Part shown: in pieces, positions 1-8,368 of the stretch
Position numbering within the stretch: position 1 is the stretch's first letter
Layout: every line of letters begins with the position of its first letter
Notes under the pieces: generated by a model
Seen by the model: the letters and a program-made list of their open reading frames with translations, nothing else
The model's database searches: none
What the model was told of the DNA's origin: nothing
DNA from: JABMQB01 sp964408795
GTDB taxonomy: Bacteria > Bacteroidota > Bacteroidia > Bacteroidales > Prolixibacteraceae
DNA length: 64,000 bases
NCBI GenBank assembly: GCA_964408795.1
Contig: CAYPAW010000006.1
Location: forward strand, 1-64,000
Reading direction: 5' to 3'
Position numbers and translations under genes: made by a program

Positions 1-87
1 CCAGGAACCAGGAACCAGGAACCAGGAACCAGGAACCAGGAACCAGGAACCAGGAACCAGGAACCAGGAACCAGGAACCAGGAACCA
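1..87. repeat. 7-bp tandem repeat (VNTR), cut by window edge
   Basis: About 12.4 perfect copies of the unit CCAGGAA run from the first base to position 87, where the sequence changes to unique DNA. The left end lies outside the window, so total copy number is unknown. Seven is not a multiple of three and no ORF uses it, so this is an intergenic microsatellite-like array expected to vary in length by slippage. Confidence 0.95.
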
Positions 88-287
88 ATTGCATGTATCA
101 AGGTATGAGATAAAAATCTGAAAAACCAACAACCGATTCAGTGACACCCAGCTTTCAGGATCCGGCGTCTGCCGGAGAACTGAAAGGTGAAGGTGGAACT
201 AATCCCGATGAGCGCAGCGAATCGGGACACGAAGCGAAGCGGAGTCCCGGTTTCCTATCGGGAACTGACAATCTTTACAGTTTCCAG
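88..287. other. Gene-free stretch with short inverted repeats
   Basis: No ORF is credible here. Positions 203-263 hold overlapping short inverted repeats built from TCCCGAT/ATCGGGA and GCGAAGCG, the kind of palindromic filler seen at several other gene ends in this window. It lies downstream of the minus-strand Wzi-like gene and could serve as its 3' end, but no T-run terminator is visible. Confidence 0.5.
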
Positions 288-1706
288 TCAGAATAACCAT
301 CCGATCTGCAACTGAAAACCAGCCTGTTGGCCTTTTTCTCCTGCTCCAAACAAAGTTCCTGTATCGTATCCCAAGGCGCCTGTCAGATAAAAGGGGAGGG
401 TGGAAGGCGTCCAGGTAAGTTTTGCCAGACCGGAAAATTGTTTCCGGACAGGATCATAGGTAGCCTCTTTGGATCGGGATTTATAGTGTCCGTAATTGAA
501 TGAATAACTTCCGGTGAGCTGCCACACAAGAACTTTTGTGAGATTTCCGGATCCGGCGAGGTAGTAAGCAATGACCCGGTTATTCTCAATGCCTTGCGAT
601 ACCCCGTTTTCATTCACAACAACCGGATAGAAGAACGGTGTACCCATCACATTTCCGAAGTAGGTGAATCCCGAACGGTACATGCTATGATTCATATAGT
701 TATCCCGTCCGCTCCGGTGTCTGTACACGCCGTTTTTTATGTCGGGGCCGCTCTGGTGCCGGGTATGGAGAAACTCCACTACCAAATTTTTTAGCAGGAC
801 AGGTTCCTTCCGGGAGATGAACAAGGAGTAGAGGTTATCAAACCCGTTAAAAAACCCGAGTCCGGAGGCATCCTCATAGGGGTGGACGATCCGCAGTTCC
901 GTATGGTATCGGTCCAGTTTTTTTTCCAGGATAAAAAAGATTTGTCCCAGGGAGTTTCCGGCCACATTCATCTGATCACTCTGGGTATGTTCATCGCCTC
1001 CCGGCATGGCAAAAACAGCCCGCAGGTAGTCAGTAACCCCATCGGGTTGCGGTCCGTATGTCGGCGAAATACCTCCCCAGAAGGCATAATGTTCGAGTCC
1101 GAAAGTAAACCGTAGTTTTGACGGTCTTCCCCAGCGGAGAAAAAGGTTCTTATGGTGCAGTCGTGCTTTATCAACAAACCGTGGATCCAGGAGGATTCCT
1201 TCTTCCCAGGTAGCGGCTGCTGCAAAATAGCGTTTTCCAAAGGGTAGGAATCCATCGGTTTGAAGTCCGATTCGGGGATAAGGACGGGCATTCCGGGCGT
1301 TCAGCAAGTTGCCGTTTGAGGAAGAGAGACCGGCCATAACCAGGGTATCTGCCCTGGATCCCGCAAAAAACGTGAACCGGTGAAAGGCAATTCCTCCATA
1401 AAGTTCGGTGGGCGTCAGAAAACGTTCTTCGCCCAGGTTGCCGTTTATCCTCATTCCCAGAAACAAACGGCTCTTTTTATTCAGAGTGTAGTGCGACCGG
1501 AAATAGGCTTCAGTCGATTGGTTAAAGGTTCCTGTCCGGGGTATCTGTCCGAAATGATTTACCCACAACCAGAAAGGCGTCTGATCCGCAGTGTTCAGAT
1601 ATGAGGAGGTGTGCACTTCCCCCTGAATAACCAGGGATTGAGCATGCACAGCAGACGAAATAACCAACATCGCCAAAGAAGCAGAAAACAGGGTAAGAAT
1701 CCTCAT
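288..1706 (-). CDS. Wzi-like capsule-assembly outer-membrane beta-barrel protein
   Basis: A 472-residue secreted protein. The chosen ATG at 1706 gives a typical signal peptide (MRILTLFSASLAML...HAQ); the open frame extends 18 codons upstream to 1760 but that extension lacks signal character. The mature N-terminus carries PFWLWVNHFGQIP, followed by alternating aromatic/polar strands ending in an aromatic terminus (IGWLF), as expected for an outer-membrane barrel. Recurrent phrases such as RLFLGMRING and GLEHYAFWGG resemble the Bacteroidota branch of the capsule assembly Wzi family; Wzi of enterobacteria is an outer-membrane lectin anchoring capsule. No capsule genes adjoin it here, so the capsule role is family inference. 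A divergent porin is the alternative. Confidence 0.72.
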   Translation of the reverse strand: MRILTLFSASLAMLVISSAVHAQSLVIQGEVHTSSYLNTADQTPFWLWVNHFGQIPRTGTFNQSTEAYFRSHYTLNKKSRLFLGMRINGNLGEERFLTPTELYGGIAFHRFTFFAGSRADTLVMAGLSSSNGNLLNARNARPYPRIGLQTDGFLPFGKRYFAAAATWEEGILLDPRFVDKARLHHKNLFLRWGRPSKLRFTFGLEHYAFWGGISPTYGPQPDGVTDYLRAVFAMPGGDEHTQSDQMNVAGNSLGQIFFILEKKLDRYHTELRIVHPYEDASGLGFFNGFDNLYSLFISRKEPVLLKNLVVEFLHTRHQSGPDIKNGVYRHRSGRDNYMNHSMYRSGFTYFGNVMGTPFFYPVVVNENGVSQGIENNRVIAYYLAGSGNLTKVLVWQLTGSYSFNYGHYKSRSKEATYDPVRKQFSGLAKLTWTPSTLPFYLTGALGYDTGTLFGAGEKGQQAGFQLQIGWLF

Positions 1707-1858
1707 TTTATGTTTATTGAAATGGTTCGAAAACGGGGCCTGGTAACCCGGTTCAAGCATCGAATATAGGAATAAAATTCCGAAAAAAGGGAGTTGTTAG
1801 GGTTGTTCGCAGGTTGTTATCGTTTTCCTGATGGTGGTTCCCCATGAACCAAGAAATA

Positions 1859-3166
1859 CTATTTCTTCTGTGCATGGTTTTTACAAACCTGATAAATTGC
1901 TTCGAACAAAGGTTTGATATTCGAGGCAGCTACTGCCGAGAAGGCAATCCGCAAGAGGTTGTTCAGCCGGATCACCCCGATGCTGTAAGTATGAATCAGC
2001 TCCTGTCTTATCGTTTCACTATCCAGTTCGTCAGCCAATTGAATGCACATGAAATACCCCGAGTTAAAAGGCAGGGGAGTAAAAAAATCTTTGTATTTTT
2101 TCTCCTTCAGGGCTTCAGTTACGGCGAGGTAGCGGTTTTTCAGGAGTTCATATTTGGCATTTTTCTGTTTCGGATATTCGGGATCGTTGAAAGCTGCAAG
2201 CAGCAATGACTGGGACAGATTGGATGCATTGGATATGTTTCCGCGAATTGCTCCGGCGGCTTTTGCTTCGAGAGCGGTATACAAGGCGGAATCCCCGTTT
2301 TTAATTCCGAAGGTGAGAAATCCAACCCGCAGACCCCACACATAATCTTCCTTGGTAGCTCCATCCACTTTCACAGCCAATACATTTTCGTGCAGGTTGC
2401 TCAACATTGCAAAGATACTTTCGGTGGCAATGCCTTCTTTGTAGACGAGTCCGAAATAGGCATCATCAATAATCAGAACAAGCTTGTTTCCTTTTTCTGC
2501 TGATTCTTTAACGGCAGCTACGATAGCCTGAATTTCTTCCACCGTGGGAGTATATCCTGAAGGATTGTTCGGGAAATTCAGAATGAGTGCTTTTTTCCCA
2601 GTTTCTCCCTCATCGAGTCTTTTTTTAAAGGCCTTTACATTGAATTTCCCGTTTTTGAAGAGGGTAAAGGGAACAAGGGAGGCTCCGTAGGCATGGGTAA
2701 GGATCAGTTTGTAATTTCCCCAGAATAAATCGGGAGTGATCACTTCATCTCCCGGATTGAGGAACAGATAGCCTGCCAGGCTTACTCCGTGGGTCAGCGC
2801 ATTGGTAACCACCGGCAAACTGATCTCCTGGGTTCCCAGGGATGGATTTTTTTCCATGATCATTTGTTTCCATTTGGCTCTGATATCGGGCCGCCCAAAA
2901 CTGGGGGCATAGGGAAACACCAGCGAGGGATCCAGAGAGATCCTGGAAGCAATCGCTTCCAGGCGCATGGGAGAACCATCGTCTTCAATGGCTGCTCCAA
3001 TGGTGGCATTGATCCGGGTGCCTTTGGCCTCAGCAGTCTGCCCCAGAATCCCCTCCCGGGGAAAGAAAATTTCTTTTCCTTTTTCAGAAAGCAGGGCGTA
3101 AACAGCCGGATTTTTATCCCGGATAATGGCATTCAGTTCTTCAGCCTGTGGATTCATAGGATTCAA
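1859..3166 (-). CDS. Class I/II PLP-dependent aminotransferase
   Basis: A 435-residue fold-type I aminotransferase. Visible family marks are the NFPNNPSGYTPT segment (Asn/Pro cofactor-pocket motif), the IIDDAYFGL strand with the Asp that contacts the pyridine nitrogen and the Tyr that contacts the phenolic oxygen, and VDGATKEDYVWGLRVGFLTFG, whose Lys is the likely Schiff-base residue and whose Arg should bind the phosphate. It resembles the aspartate/aromatic aminotransferase group; the substrate cannot be read from sequence. The start at 3166 is followed by a second in-frame ATG three codons on (3157). It stands alone; a dispersed repeat (3179-3221) ends 12 nt upstream and offers a TACCTTTA box that could be a weak -7 element. 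Confidence 0.85.
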   Translation of the reverse strand: MNPMNPQAEELNAIIRDKNPAVYALLSEKGKEIFFPREGILGQTAEAKGTRINATIGAAIEDDGSPMRLEAIASRISLDPSLVFPYAPSFGRPDIRAKWKQMIMEKNPSLGTQEISLPVVTNALTHGVSLAGYLFLNPGDEVITPDLFWGNYKLILTHAYGASLVPFTLFKNGKFNVKAFKKRLDEGETGKKALILNFPNNPSGYTPTVEEIQAIVAAVKESAEKGNKLVLIIDDAYFGLVYKEGIATESIFAMLSNLHENVLAVKVDGATKEDYVWGLRVGFLTFGIKNGDSALYTALEAKAAGAIRGNISNASNLSQSLLLAAFNDPEYPKQKNAKYELLKNRYLAVTEALKEKKYKDFFTPLPFNSGYFMCIQLADELDSETIRQELIHTYSIGVIRLNNLLRIAFSAVAASNIKPLFEAIYQVCKNHAQKK

Positions 3167-3178
3167 CGTGTTAATTTT

Positions 3179-3221
3179 TAAAGGTATTCCCGATAGCCAT
3201 TGGAATCGGGACTCGTTTCAT
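3179..3221 (-). repeat. Dispersed intergenic repeat, family 1, copy A
   Basis: Read on the minus strand it begins ATGAAACGAGTCCCGAT and ends ATCGGGAATACCTTTA. The same frame (ATRAAACGAGC, hairpin of CCCGAT/ATCGGG type, TACCTTTR) recurs at 29833-29904, 29926-30002, 55112-55170 and 60492-60562. This is the shortest copy; its hairpin is CCCGATtccaATggctATCGGG. It sits directly upstream of the aminotransferase gene. Confidence 0.7.
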
Positions 3222-3267
3222 CTGTATCAATTGTAATTTTTAAATAATTTTAAAATTCAAATTTGAC

Positions 3268-3360
3268 AGATGGAACCGCTCCATCCGTCGCGCTCACATA
3301 ACATTTATTCATTCATTTTTGTGTAATTATTGAATGAAAGATTTCATGTTCGTTTCATAA
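3268..3360. repeat. Dispersed intergenic repeat, family 2, copy 1
   Basis: Shares its left part (GATGGAACCGCT...CGCTCACAT) and its right end CATGTTCGTTTCATA with the stretch at 34831-34917. The middle differs; here it holds AT-rich direct repeats of ATTCATT. It lies between a gene 5' end on the left and a 3' end on the right (both minus strand). Confidence 0.5.
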
Positions 3361-3370
3361 CCGTTTGTTT

Positions 3371-3790
3371 TTAGTTTCGTAGCGCTCCGACAATGATAAA
3401 AAATCCTCCCAATGCAATAAGCCCGGAAAGAAAAATGAAAATTTTTGCCTTTTTTATATTTTTCCATTCCAGGAAGAATCCCGGAATGGCTGAACATGCA
3501 GAAGCTATGAACAACCAGTAGGCTGGCAGAATTCGCCCCTCAAGGGGCATCTCTTCAAGGATTTCCTCTTCCATCTCCTGAGCAATGATCTCTTCAGGAG
3601 TCAGGAAATTCCGGAACACAAAATAGCCTTCGGCAATGGCAAAAACGGCATAAAAACCCAAAGCAATCAAAAGACCGAATCCGATCAGGCGAAAACTCTT
3701 TTTCTGTTCAACCCAACCGTACGCAAAAGCTATGACGGAGGCGAAAATAAACCATTGCGGGATGATATATAAAAAGGTGTTCTGACTCAT
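3371..3790 (-). CDS. Small integral membrane protein, unknown function
   Basis: A 139-residue protein with four hydrophobic segments (about residues 8-25, 34-55, 87-104 and 113-136). A strongly acidic stretch, PEEIIAQEMEEEILEEMP (about 64-81), separates the second and third segments and should lie on one face of the membrane. No enzyme motif is visible and I do not recognise the family. It is flanked by repeat DNA on its 3' side and by a divergent HAD gene upstream, so no operon partner points to a role. The single in-frame ATG at 3790 sets the start. Confidence 0.7.
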   Translation of the reverse strand: MSQNTFLYIIPQWFIFASVIAFAYGWVEQKKSFRLIGFGLLIALGFYAVFAIAEGYFVFRNFLTPEEIIAQEMEEEILEEMPLEGRILPAYWLFIASACSAIPGFFLEWKNIKKAKIFIFLSGLIALGGFFIIVGALRN

Positions 3791-3902
3791 ATTTTTTCAT
3801 CGGAATGTCAGACAAAAATGTTAATTTTTCCTGTAAGAAAAAAACATTCAGGCTTCCGTGGGTAAATATTCTTATTTTTGAAAAAATTTAAAATTTTATA
3901 AT

Positions 3903-4562
3903 TTGAAGATACCAGAACCCGGTCCACACATTCAAGCCTTGATTTTTGATCTTGACGGAACCCTGGCCGACACCATGTCGTTGCATTTTATGGCCTATAA
4001 AAATCTTTTGGAACAGTACGGTATTGCATTTACTCCGGTCCTGTTCCGGACGCTGGCCGGGATTCCGGCAGTGGGGACGATTGAACGGTTGAATGAAATG
4101 TTCGGGACAACCATGAATCCTGAGGAGACGGCCCAAAAAAAGGAACAGGAATACGAAAAAAGGATGGATAGGATTCAACCGATAAAGCCGGTTGTTGATG
4201 TAGTAAAGAAATACCATGGGAAACTGTCCATGGCGGTTGGGACCGGAGGAAGCAAGCGGCTTGCCTGGAAATCGCTGAAGATTACCGGATTGGATAAATA
4301 TTTCGAAATTCTTGTGGCCTCAGAAGATGTCACGCACCCAAAGCCTCATCCCGAAACTTTTTTAAAATGTGCGGAATATATGGGTGTGGAACCGTCGTTT
4401 TGTCATGTTTTTGAAGACGGTGACCCGGGCATGCAGGCAGCCCGGAGTGCAGGTATGACGGCAACCCTTATAACCAATTATTACCCATCATCGCTGGAGA
4501 ATCCGGAAATTGTTGAAAAAAAAGGAGAATTTCCATTGACCAAAACTACCCCCCGGATATAA
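3903..4562 (+). CDS. HAD-superfamily sugar-phosphatase-like hydrolase
   Basis: A 219-residue haloacid-dehalogenase-fold protein. Motif I is FDLDGTLADT (nucleophile D16, acid/base D18), the cap follows at about 22-90, motif II is TGGS, motif III the Lys of HPKPHPETF, and motif IV EDGDPGMQAA. This is the layout of beta-phosphoglucomutase-like and fructose-1-phosphatase (YqaB-type) enzymes; the substrate is not determinable. No ATG precedes motif I, and an in-frame stop lies at 3879, so the start must be the TTG at 3903 or another non-ATG codon. A TATTTTTG box at 3873-3880 lies just upstream. glyA follows 40 bp downstream on the same strand. Confidence 0.85.
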   Translation: MKIPEPGPHIQALIFDLDGTLADTMSLHFMAYKNLLEQYGIAFTPVLFRTLAGIPAVGTIERLNEMFGTTMNPEETAQKKEQEYEKRMDRIQPIKPVVDVVKKYHGKLSMAVGTGGSKRLAWKSLKITGLDKYFEILVASEDVTHPKPHPETFLKCAEYMGVEPSFCHVFEDGDPGMQAARSAGMTATLITNYYPSSLENPEIVEKKGEFPLTKTTPRI

Positions 4563-4568
4563 AAAATG

Positions 4569-4576
4569 TACCTTTG
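4569..4576 (+). promoter_or_regulatory. Candidate -7 box for glyA
   Basis: TACCTTTG matches the Bacteroidota -7 consensus TAnnTTTG and lies 26 nt before the glyA ATG. No convincing TTTG -33 box lies at the right distance, so this is only a half-match. Confidence 0.3.
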
Positions 4577-4602
4577 GTTATTCACTTAAAAACAGGTAAA
4601 TC

Positions 4603-5883
4603 ATGAACAGGGATACACGAGTTTTTGATATCATCAGGAAGGAGCGTGAGCGCCAGGTAAGCGGTATTGAACTGATTGCCTCTGAGAATTTTGTCAGCGA
4701 TCAGGTTCTGGAAGCCATGGGTTCCGTCATGACGAATAAATATGCCGAAGGATACCCCGGAAGAAGGTATTACGGAGGGTGTCAGTTTGTGGATCAGACC
4801 GAACAACTGGCCATAGACCGTCTCAAAGAGCTGTTTCATGCTGCGTGGGTCAATGTACAGCCCCATTCAGGGGCTCAGGCCAATGCAGCCGTGTTGAGTG
4901 TAATCCTGAACCCCGGGGATACCTTCCTGGGATTGGATTTATCCCACGGAGGGCATCTTTCCCACGGATCTCCGGTCAACTCCTCCGGAATATTGTATCA
5001 TCCGATTGCGTATAAAGTGAAAGAGGATACCGGGCAGGTCGATTATGACGAAATGGAAGTGTTGGCCTTTGAGCATAAACCGAAACTCATCATTGGAGGT
5101 GCTTCGGCCTACAGTCGCGACTGGGATTATCAACGCATGCGTGAAATAGCGGATAGTGTGGGAGCTCTTCTGATGGTGGATATGGCACACCCTGCCGGGC
5201 TGATTGCTGCAAACCTCCTGAGAAATCCCCTGGAGTACGCTCATGTGGTTACCTCGACAACCCATAAAACATTACGGGGCCCGCGGGGTGGAATCATCCT
5301 GATGGGGAAGGATTTTGAAAATCCCTGGGATATCAAAACCAAAAAAGGAGAAGTACGGATGATGTCGTCTTTGTTGGATTCTGCGGTTTTTCCCGGTCAA
5401 CAGGGCGGCCCCCTGGAGCACGTGATTGCCTCCAAAGCAGTGGCTTTCGGTGAAGCCTTGACTCCCGAATTTACCCAATACCAGATACAAGTGCAGAAAA
5501 ACGCCGCGGTGATGGCTCAGGCTTTTGTAGATTCCGGATACAAAGTAATCTCCGGAGGAACCGATAACCATTCCATGCTGATTGACCTGCGGAGTAAATT
5601 TCCTGATATTACCGGGCGTCAGGTTGAAAATGCCCTGGTTCAGGCTGATATCACCGTGAACAAAAACATGGTTCCCTTCGACACCCGTTCGCCTTTCAGA
5701 ACCTCGGGACTCCGGGTAGGAACACCCGCCATAACAACCAGAGGAGTGAAAGAAGAAGTCATGCCCTTGATTGTGGAGATGATAAACGAGGTGATTTCGG
5801 ATATCGAAAACGAAAAACGGATCGCAAAAGTAAAAGAGAAAGTGAATACATTGATGAACGGTTATCCTCTTTTTGCCGGATAG
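4603..5883 (+). CDS. glyA: Serine hydroxymethyltransferase
   Basis: A 426-residue PLP enzyme of normal length for the family that interconverts serine and glycine with tetrahydrofolate, feeding one-carbon units to purine, thymidylate and methionine synthesis in the cytosol. Diagnostic segments are GIELIASENF, YAEGYPGRRYYGG, NVQPHSGAQAN, the VDMAHPAGLIA strand, and STTHKTLRGPRGG with PLP lysine K222. The C-terminal RVGTPAITTRG segment is also intact. It is a single-gene unit behind a candidate -7 box; the next gene is convergent. Confidence 0.98.
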   Translation: MNRDTRVFDIIRKERERQVSGIELIASENFVSDQVLEAMGSVMTNKYAEGYPGRRYYGGCQFVDQTEQLAIDRLKELFHAAWVNVQPHSGAQANAAVLSVILNPGDTFLGLDLSHGGHLSHGSPVNSSGILYHPIAYKVKEDTGQVDYDEMEVLAFEHKPKLIIGGASAYSRDWDYQRMREIADSVGALLMVDMAHPAGLIAANLLRNPLEYAHVVTSTTHKTLRGPRGGIILMGKDFENPWDIKTKKGEVRMMSSLLDSAVFPGQQGGPLEHVIASKAVAFGEALTPEFTQYQIQVQKNAAVMAQAFVDSGYKVISGGTDNHSMLIDLRSKFPDITGRQVENALVQADITVNKNMVPFDTRSPFRTSGLRVGTPAITTRGVKEEVMPLIVEMINEVISDIENEKRIAKVKEKVNTLMNGYPLFAG

Positions 5884-5900
5884 AGGAAAGAATCGGTTAT

Positions 5901-5937
5901 CAGGTGACACGCATCGGTTGCAACCAACCGGCACCTG
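5901..5937. terminator. Nested hairpin between convergent glyA and hydrolase genes
   Basis: CAGGTG (5901-5906) pairs with CACCTG (5932-5937), enclosing CGGTTG (5915-5920) that pairs with CAACCG (5925-5930). It sits in the 83-bp gap between two convergent stop codons, where a shared terminator is expected. There is no U-run, so assignment as a terminator is tentative. Confidence 0.4.
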
Positions 5938-5966
5938 GAAAAAATGCCCAACAAAAACGCAAAGGA

Positions 5967-6770
5967 TCACGAAAAACTCCGAACAGCCCTGACAAATGGA
6001 TCGGGTTTTTCAGCATGCAGCCAGTGTCCGGCCTTCGGAATGGGGATGATCCTGGCTTCGGGATAAATGTCCCGAATGAGGGTTTCATCGCCGGGAAGAA
6101 TATAAGGAGATTGTTCCCCTCTGATGAAGGTCACCGGGTAAGCGGTTATGGGAATTCTATCGGAAAACCACTGTTTGTTTACACCGCTGACGATTTCTTT
6201 CATGGACGCATAGAGTACCTCTGTATTGATTTTCCAGGAGAAAAGGCTGGTGGATTTATTCCGGGTCAGATTTTTCAACAGGAATTGCCGGAGCCTGGGA
6301 TCGTCTATTTTATCAGCCAGGAGTTTATCGGCTTCTTTGCGGTTTTTCACATTGTTCAGGTTCAGGTTTTTCAGCGCCTGAAGGATGTTTTTGTGGAGGA
6401 GATACTGGCTGGTCCGTTTGTCGGAAAGATAATCTTTCGGGGCGATGTCGGCAACAATCAGCCGGGTTACTCTTTCGGGATAATCTGCAGCAAACCACAT
6501 GACAGTTTTCCCTCCCATGCTATGCCCCAGGAGAATGGCCTTCTCAAGGTGTTGTTCATCCATAAAGTGTGCCAGGTCGTTTTTCAGGTCGTCATAGGTA
6601 TGGGTTGGATGGTGGGGGGATCGTCCGTGGTTACGTTGGTCAGGAATAAACACCGTAAAATAGGGCGATAGCATACCGGCTACGGATGCCCAGTTGTCGG
6701 AAGAGCCGTATAGTCCATGAACAATGATCAGGGGTTCTCCCTTGCCGGTTTTTCGAAAATGCAACTTCAT
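5967..6770 (-). CDS. YbfF-like alpha/beta-hydrolase (esterase)
   Basis: A 267-residue alpha/beta-hydrolase. The oxyanion strand is IIVHGLYGSSDNW, followed by PDQRNHGRS; the nucleophile elbow is GHSMGG (S84) and the catalytic His is in AGHWLHAEKP (H249). This pattern is that of the YbfF/acyl-esterase group; the natural substrate is unknown. The ATG at 6770 was chosen because it overlaps the pdxJ stop as ATGA (6767-6770), implying translational coupling; the frame runs 20 codons further upstream but inside pdxJ. The gene is the second of a two-gene operon. Confidence 0.88.
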   Translation of the reverse strand: MKLHFRKTGKGEPLIIVHGLYGSSDNWASVAGMLSPYFTVFIPDQRNHGRSPHHPTHTYDDLKNDLAHFMDEQHLEKAILLGHSMGGKTVMWFAADYPERVTRLIVADIAPKDYLSDKRTSQYLLHKNILQALKNLNLNNVKNRKEADKLLADKIDDPRLRQFLLKNLTRNKSTSLFSWKINTEVLYASMKEIVSGVNKQWFSDRIPITAYPVTFIRGEQSPYILPGDETLIRDIYPEARIIPIPKAGHWLHAEKPDPFVRAVRSFS

Positions 6771-7480
6771 TTTAAGCAATCCAGATATTTCCGGATGGTT
6801 TGTTCCAGCCCCAGGTAGAGGGCATCGCAAATCAGGGCATGTCCGATTGAAACTTCCAGCAGGTTTGGAATTCTTTTCCTGAAGAAAGCCAGGTTCTCCA
6901 GGCTCAGGTCGTGGCCGGCATTCACCCCCAGGTTTAGCGTTTCAGCGACCCGGGCTGCTGCAACATAAGGGGCGATGGCTTTTTCACGATCGGAAGGATA
7001 GAGCGTGGCGTACGCTTCGGTGTAAAGTTCAATCCGGTCGGTTCCGGTTTGAACAGCTCCTTCCAGGGCCTCTGCATCCGGATCAACAAAAAGGGACGTT
7101 CGTATTCCTTCTTCTTTCAGCCGGGCGACTATATCGGTAAGAAAATGCCTGTGTTTACGGGTATCCCAGCCATGATCACTGGTGAGCTGATCGTGCCGGT
7201 CAGGAACCATAGTAACCTGGTCTGCCCCCACCTCGGTAACCAGATGGATAAATTCCTCCGAAGGGTATCCTTCAATGTTGTACTCAGTGTTTATCAAAGG
7301 CCTTAGTTCGTAAACATCCTGACGCCGTATATGCCGCTGGTCGGGCCGGGGATGAACTGTTATTCCTTGAGCACCAAACTCCTGGCACTTGATCGCTGCT
7401 TCAGTAACACTGGGGATTTTCCCCCCACGCGAATTTCGTAATGTAGCTATTTTGTTTATATTTACACTTAATCTAACCAT
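6767..7480 (-). CDS. pdxJ: Pyridoxine 5'-phosphate synthase
   Basis: A 237-residue TIM-barrel enzyme that condenses 1-deoxyxylulose-5-phosphate with 3-amino-1-hydroxyacetone phosphate in the DXP-dependent vitamin B6 route. Landmarks are VNINKIATLRNSRGG at the N-terminus, TVHPRPDQRHIR with active-site His/Arg, the VTMVPD strand and VNAGHDLSLENL with the late catalytic His. The open frame starts at 7549, but the family N-terminus begins at MVRLSVN, giving ATG 7480. It is divergent from the CBS-domain gene with 59 bp between starts. A pdxJ-CBS-nadK neighbourhood is familiar in Bacteroidota. Confidence 0.97.
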   Translation of the reverse strand: MVRLSVNINKIATLRNSRGGKIPSVTEAAIKCQEFGAQGITVHPRPDQRHIRRQDVYELRPLINTEYNIEGYPSEEFIHLVTEVGADQVTMVPDRHDQLTSDHGWDTRKHRHFLTDIVARLKEEGIRTSLFVDPDAEALEGAVQTGTDRIELYTEAYATLYPSDREKAIAPYVAAARVAETLNLGVNAGHDLSLENLAFFRKRIPNLLEVSIGHALICDALYLGLEQTIRKYLDCLK

Positions 7481-7539
7481 AGCAGAAACGTGAAATAAAA
7501 TGCAAGTTACAATTAACAATCGAAAAACAGAAAAAAGTT

Positions 7540-8205
7540 TTGGAAGCAAGAAACCTTATATCCAATTCGGTTCCTTCCCTGAGGATTACCGATAAAGGAC
7601 AAAAAGCCCTGAACTGGATGGATGTGTACAAGATAACCCATCTGCCTGTTGTAAACGGGGAAGAGTATATCGGGTTGGTATCGGACAAGATGATTTATGA
7701 TCTGAATCTCAACGAACAGACCTTTGAAGGCCAGATCGGGAAACTGCATACTCCTCATGTGCATGAAGAGCAACATATTTTTGAGGTGGCTTCCCTGATG
7801 TATAAACTGAAATTGAGCCTGATTCCGGTACTTACCAATGAGCATGTCTTTAAGGGAGTCATCGTTTTGTACGACCTGGCACGTAGATTTTCCAATCTGT
7901 ATTCAGTGCATGAACCGGGAGGAGTGATCCTGCTGGAAACCAATACCCATGATTATTCGCTGGTCCAGATTGCCCAGATCGTGGAGAGCAACGATGGAAA
8001 AATTCTCAGCCTTTTTGTACACCGGGAACATGGCTCGAAGAATCTGTTGCTTACGTTAAAACTGAATATTGTTGAGCTATCCCCGGTGATTCAGACATTG
8101 ATGCGGTACAACTACCAGATAAAAGCGGTGTACATGGATAATTCGGTGTTGAACGATCTCTATGAAGACCGGTACGACCAGTTTATTAAATACATGAATA
8201 TCTAG
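7540..8205 (+). CDS. CBS-domain protein
   Basis: A 221-residue protein with a CBS pair in its first about 120 residues: THLPVVNGEEYIGLVSDKMIYDL closes the first CBS motif and LSLIPVLTNEHVFKGVIVLYDL the second. The remaining 100 residues (VILLETNTHDYSLVQIAQIVESNDGK...) resemble an ACT-like regulatory domain. CBS pairs bind adenosine nucleotides, so this is probably a small energy- or nucleotide-sensing regulator, target unknown. No ATG is available before the first CBS motif, so the start is TTG at 7540. It precedes nadK by 163 bp, and the pairing suggests a link to nucleotide cofactors. Confidence 0.8.
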   Translation: MEARNLISNSVPSLRITDKGQKALNWMDVYKITHLPVVNGEEYIGLVSDKMIYDLNLNEQTFEGQIGKLHTPHVHEEQHIFEVASLMYKLKLSLIPVLTNEHVFKGVIVLYDLARRFSNLYSVHEPGGVILLETNTHDYSLVQIAQIVESNDGKILSLFVHREHGSKNLLLTLKLNIVELSPVIQTLMRYNYQIKAVYMDNSVLNDLYEDRYDQFIKYMNI

Positions 8206-8368
8206 GGAATGGCGGAATTCGTCAGGAATCCTGGAATGGTTCATGCACAAATGAACCCAATACCGATAATTTGTCAAGCGTATCTCAGGAGGGAACCGTA
8301 TCCAGGGACTGAAACAACCTGTTAAAAGTGGGTTATAAAATGAGAAAAATAAAAAGACGATCATAATC

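Noticed and set aside
5904..6671. 255-codon plus-strand frame opposite the alpha/beta-hydrolase gene
   Set aside because: Exactly antisense to a gene with full catalytic motifs; composition is that of a shadow frame.
8209..8325. Possible short ORF between the CBS gene and nadK
   Set aside because: About 38 codons with no motif or ribosome site; not distinguishable from chance.
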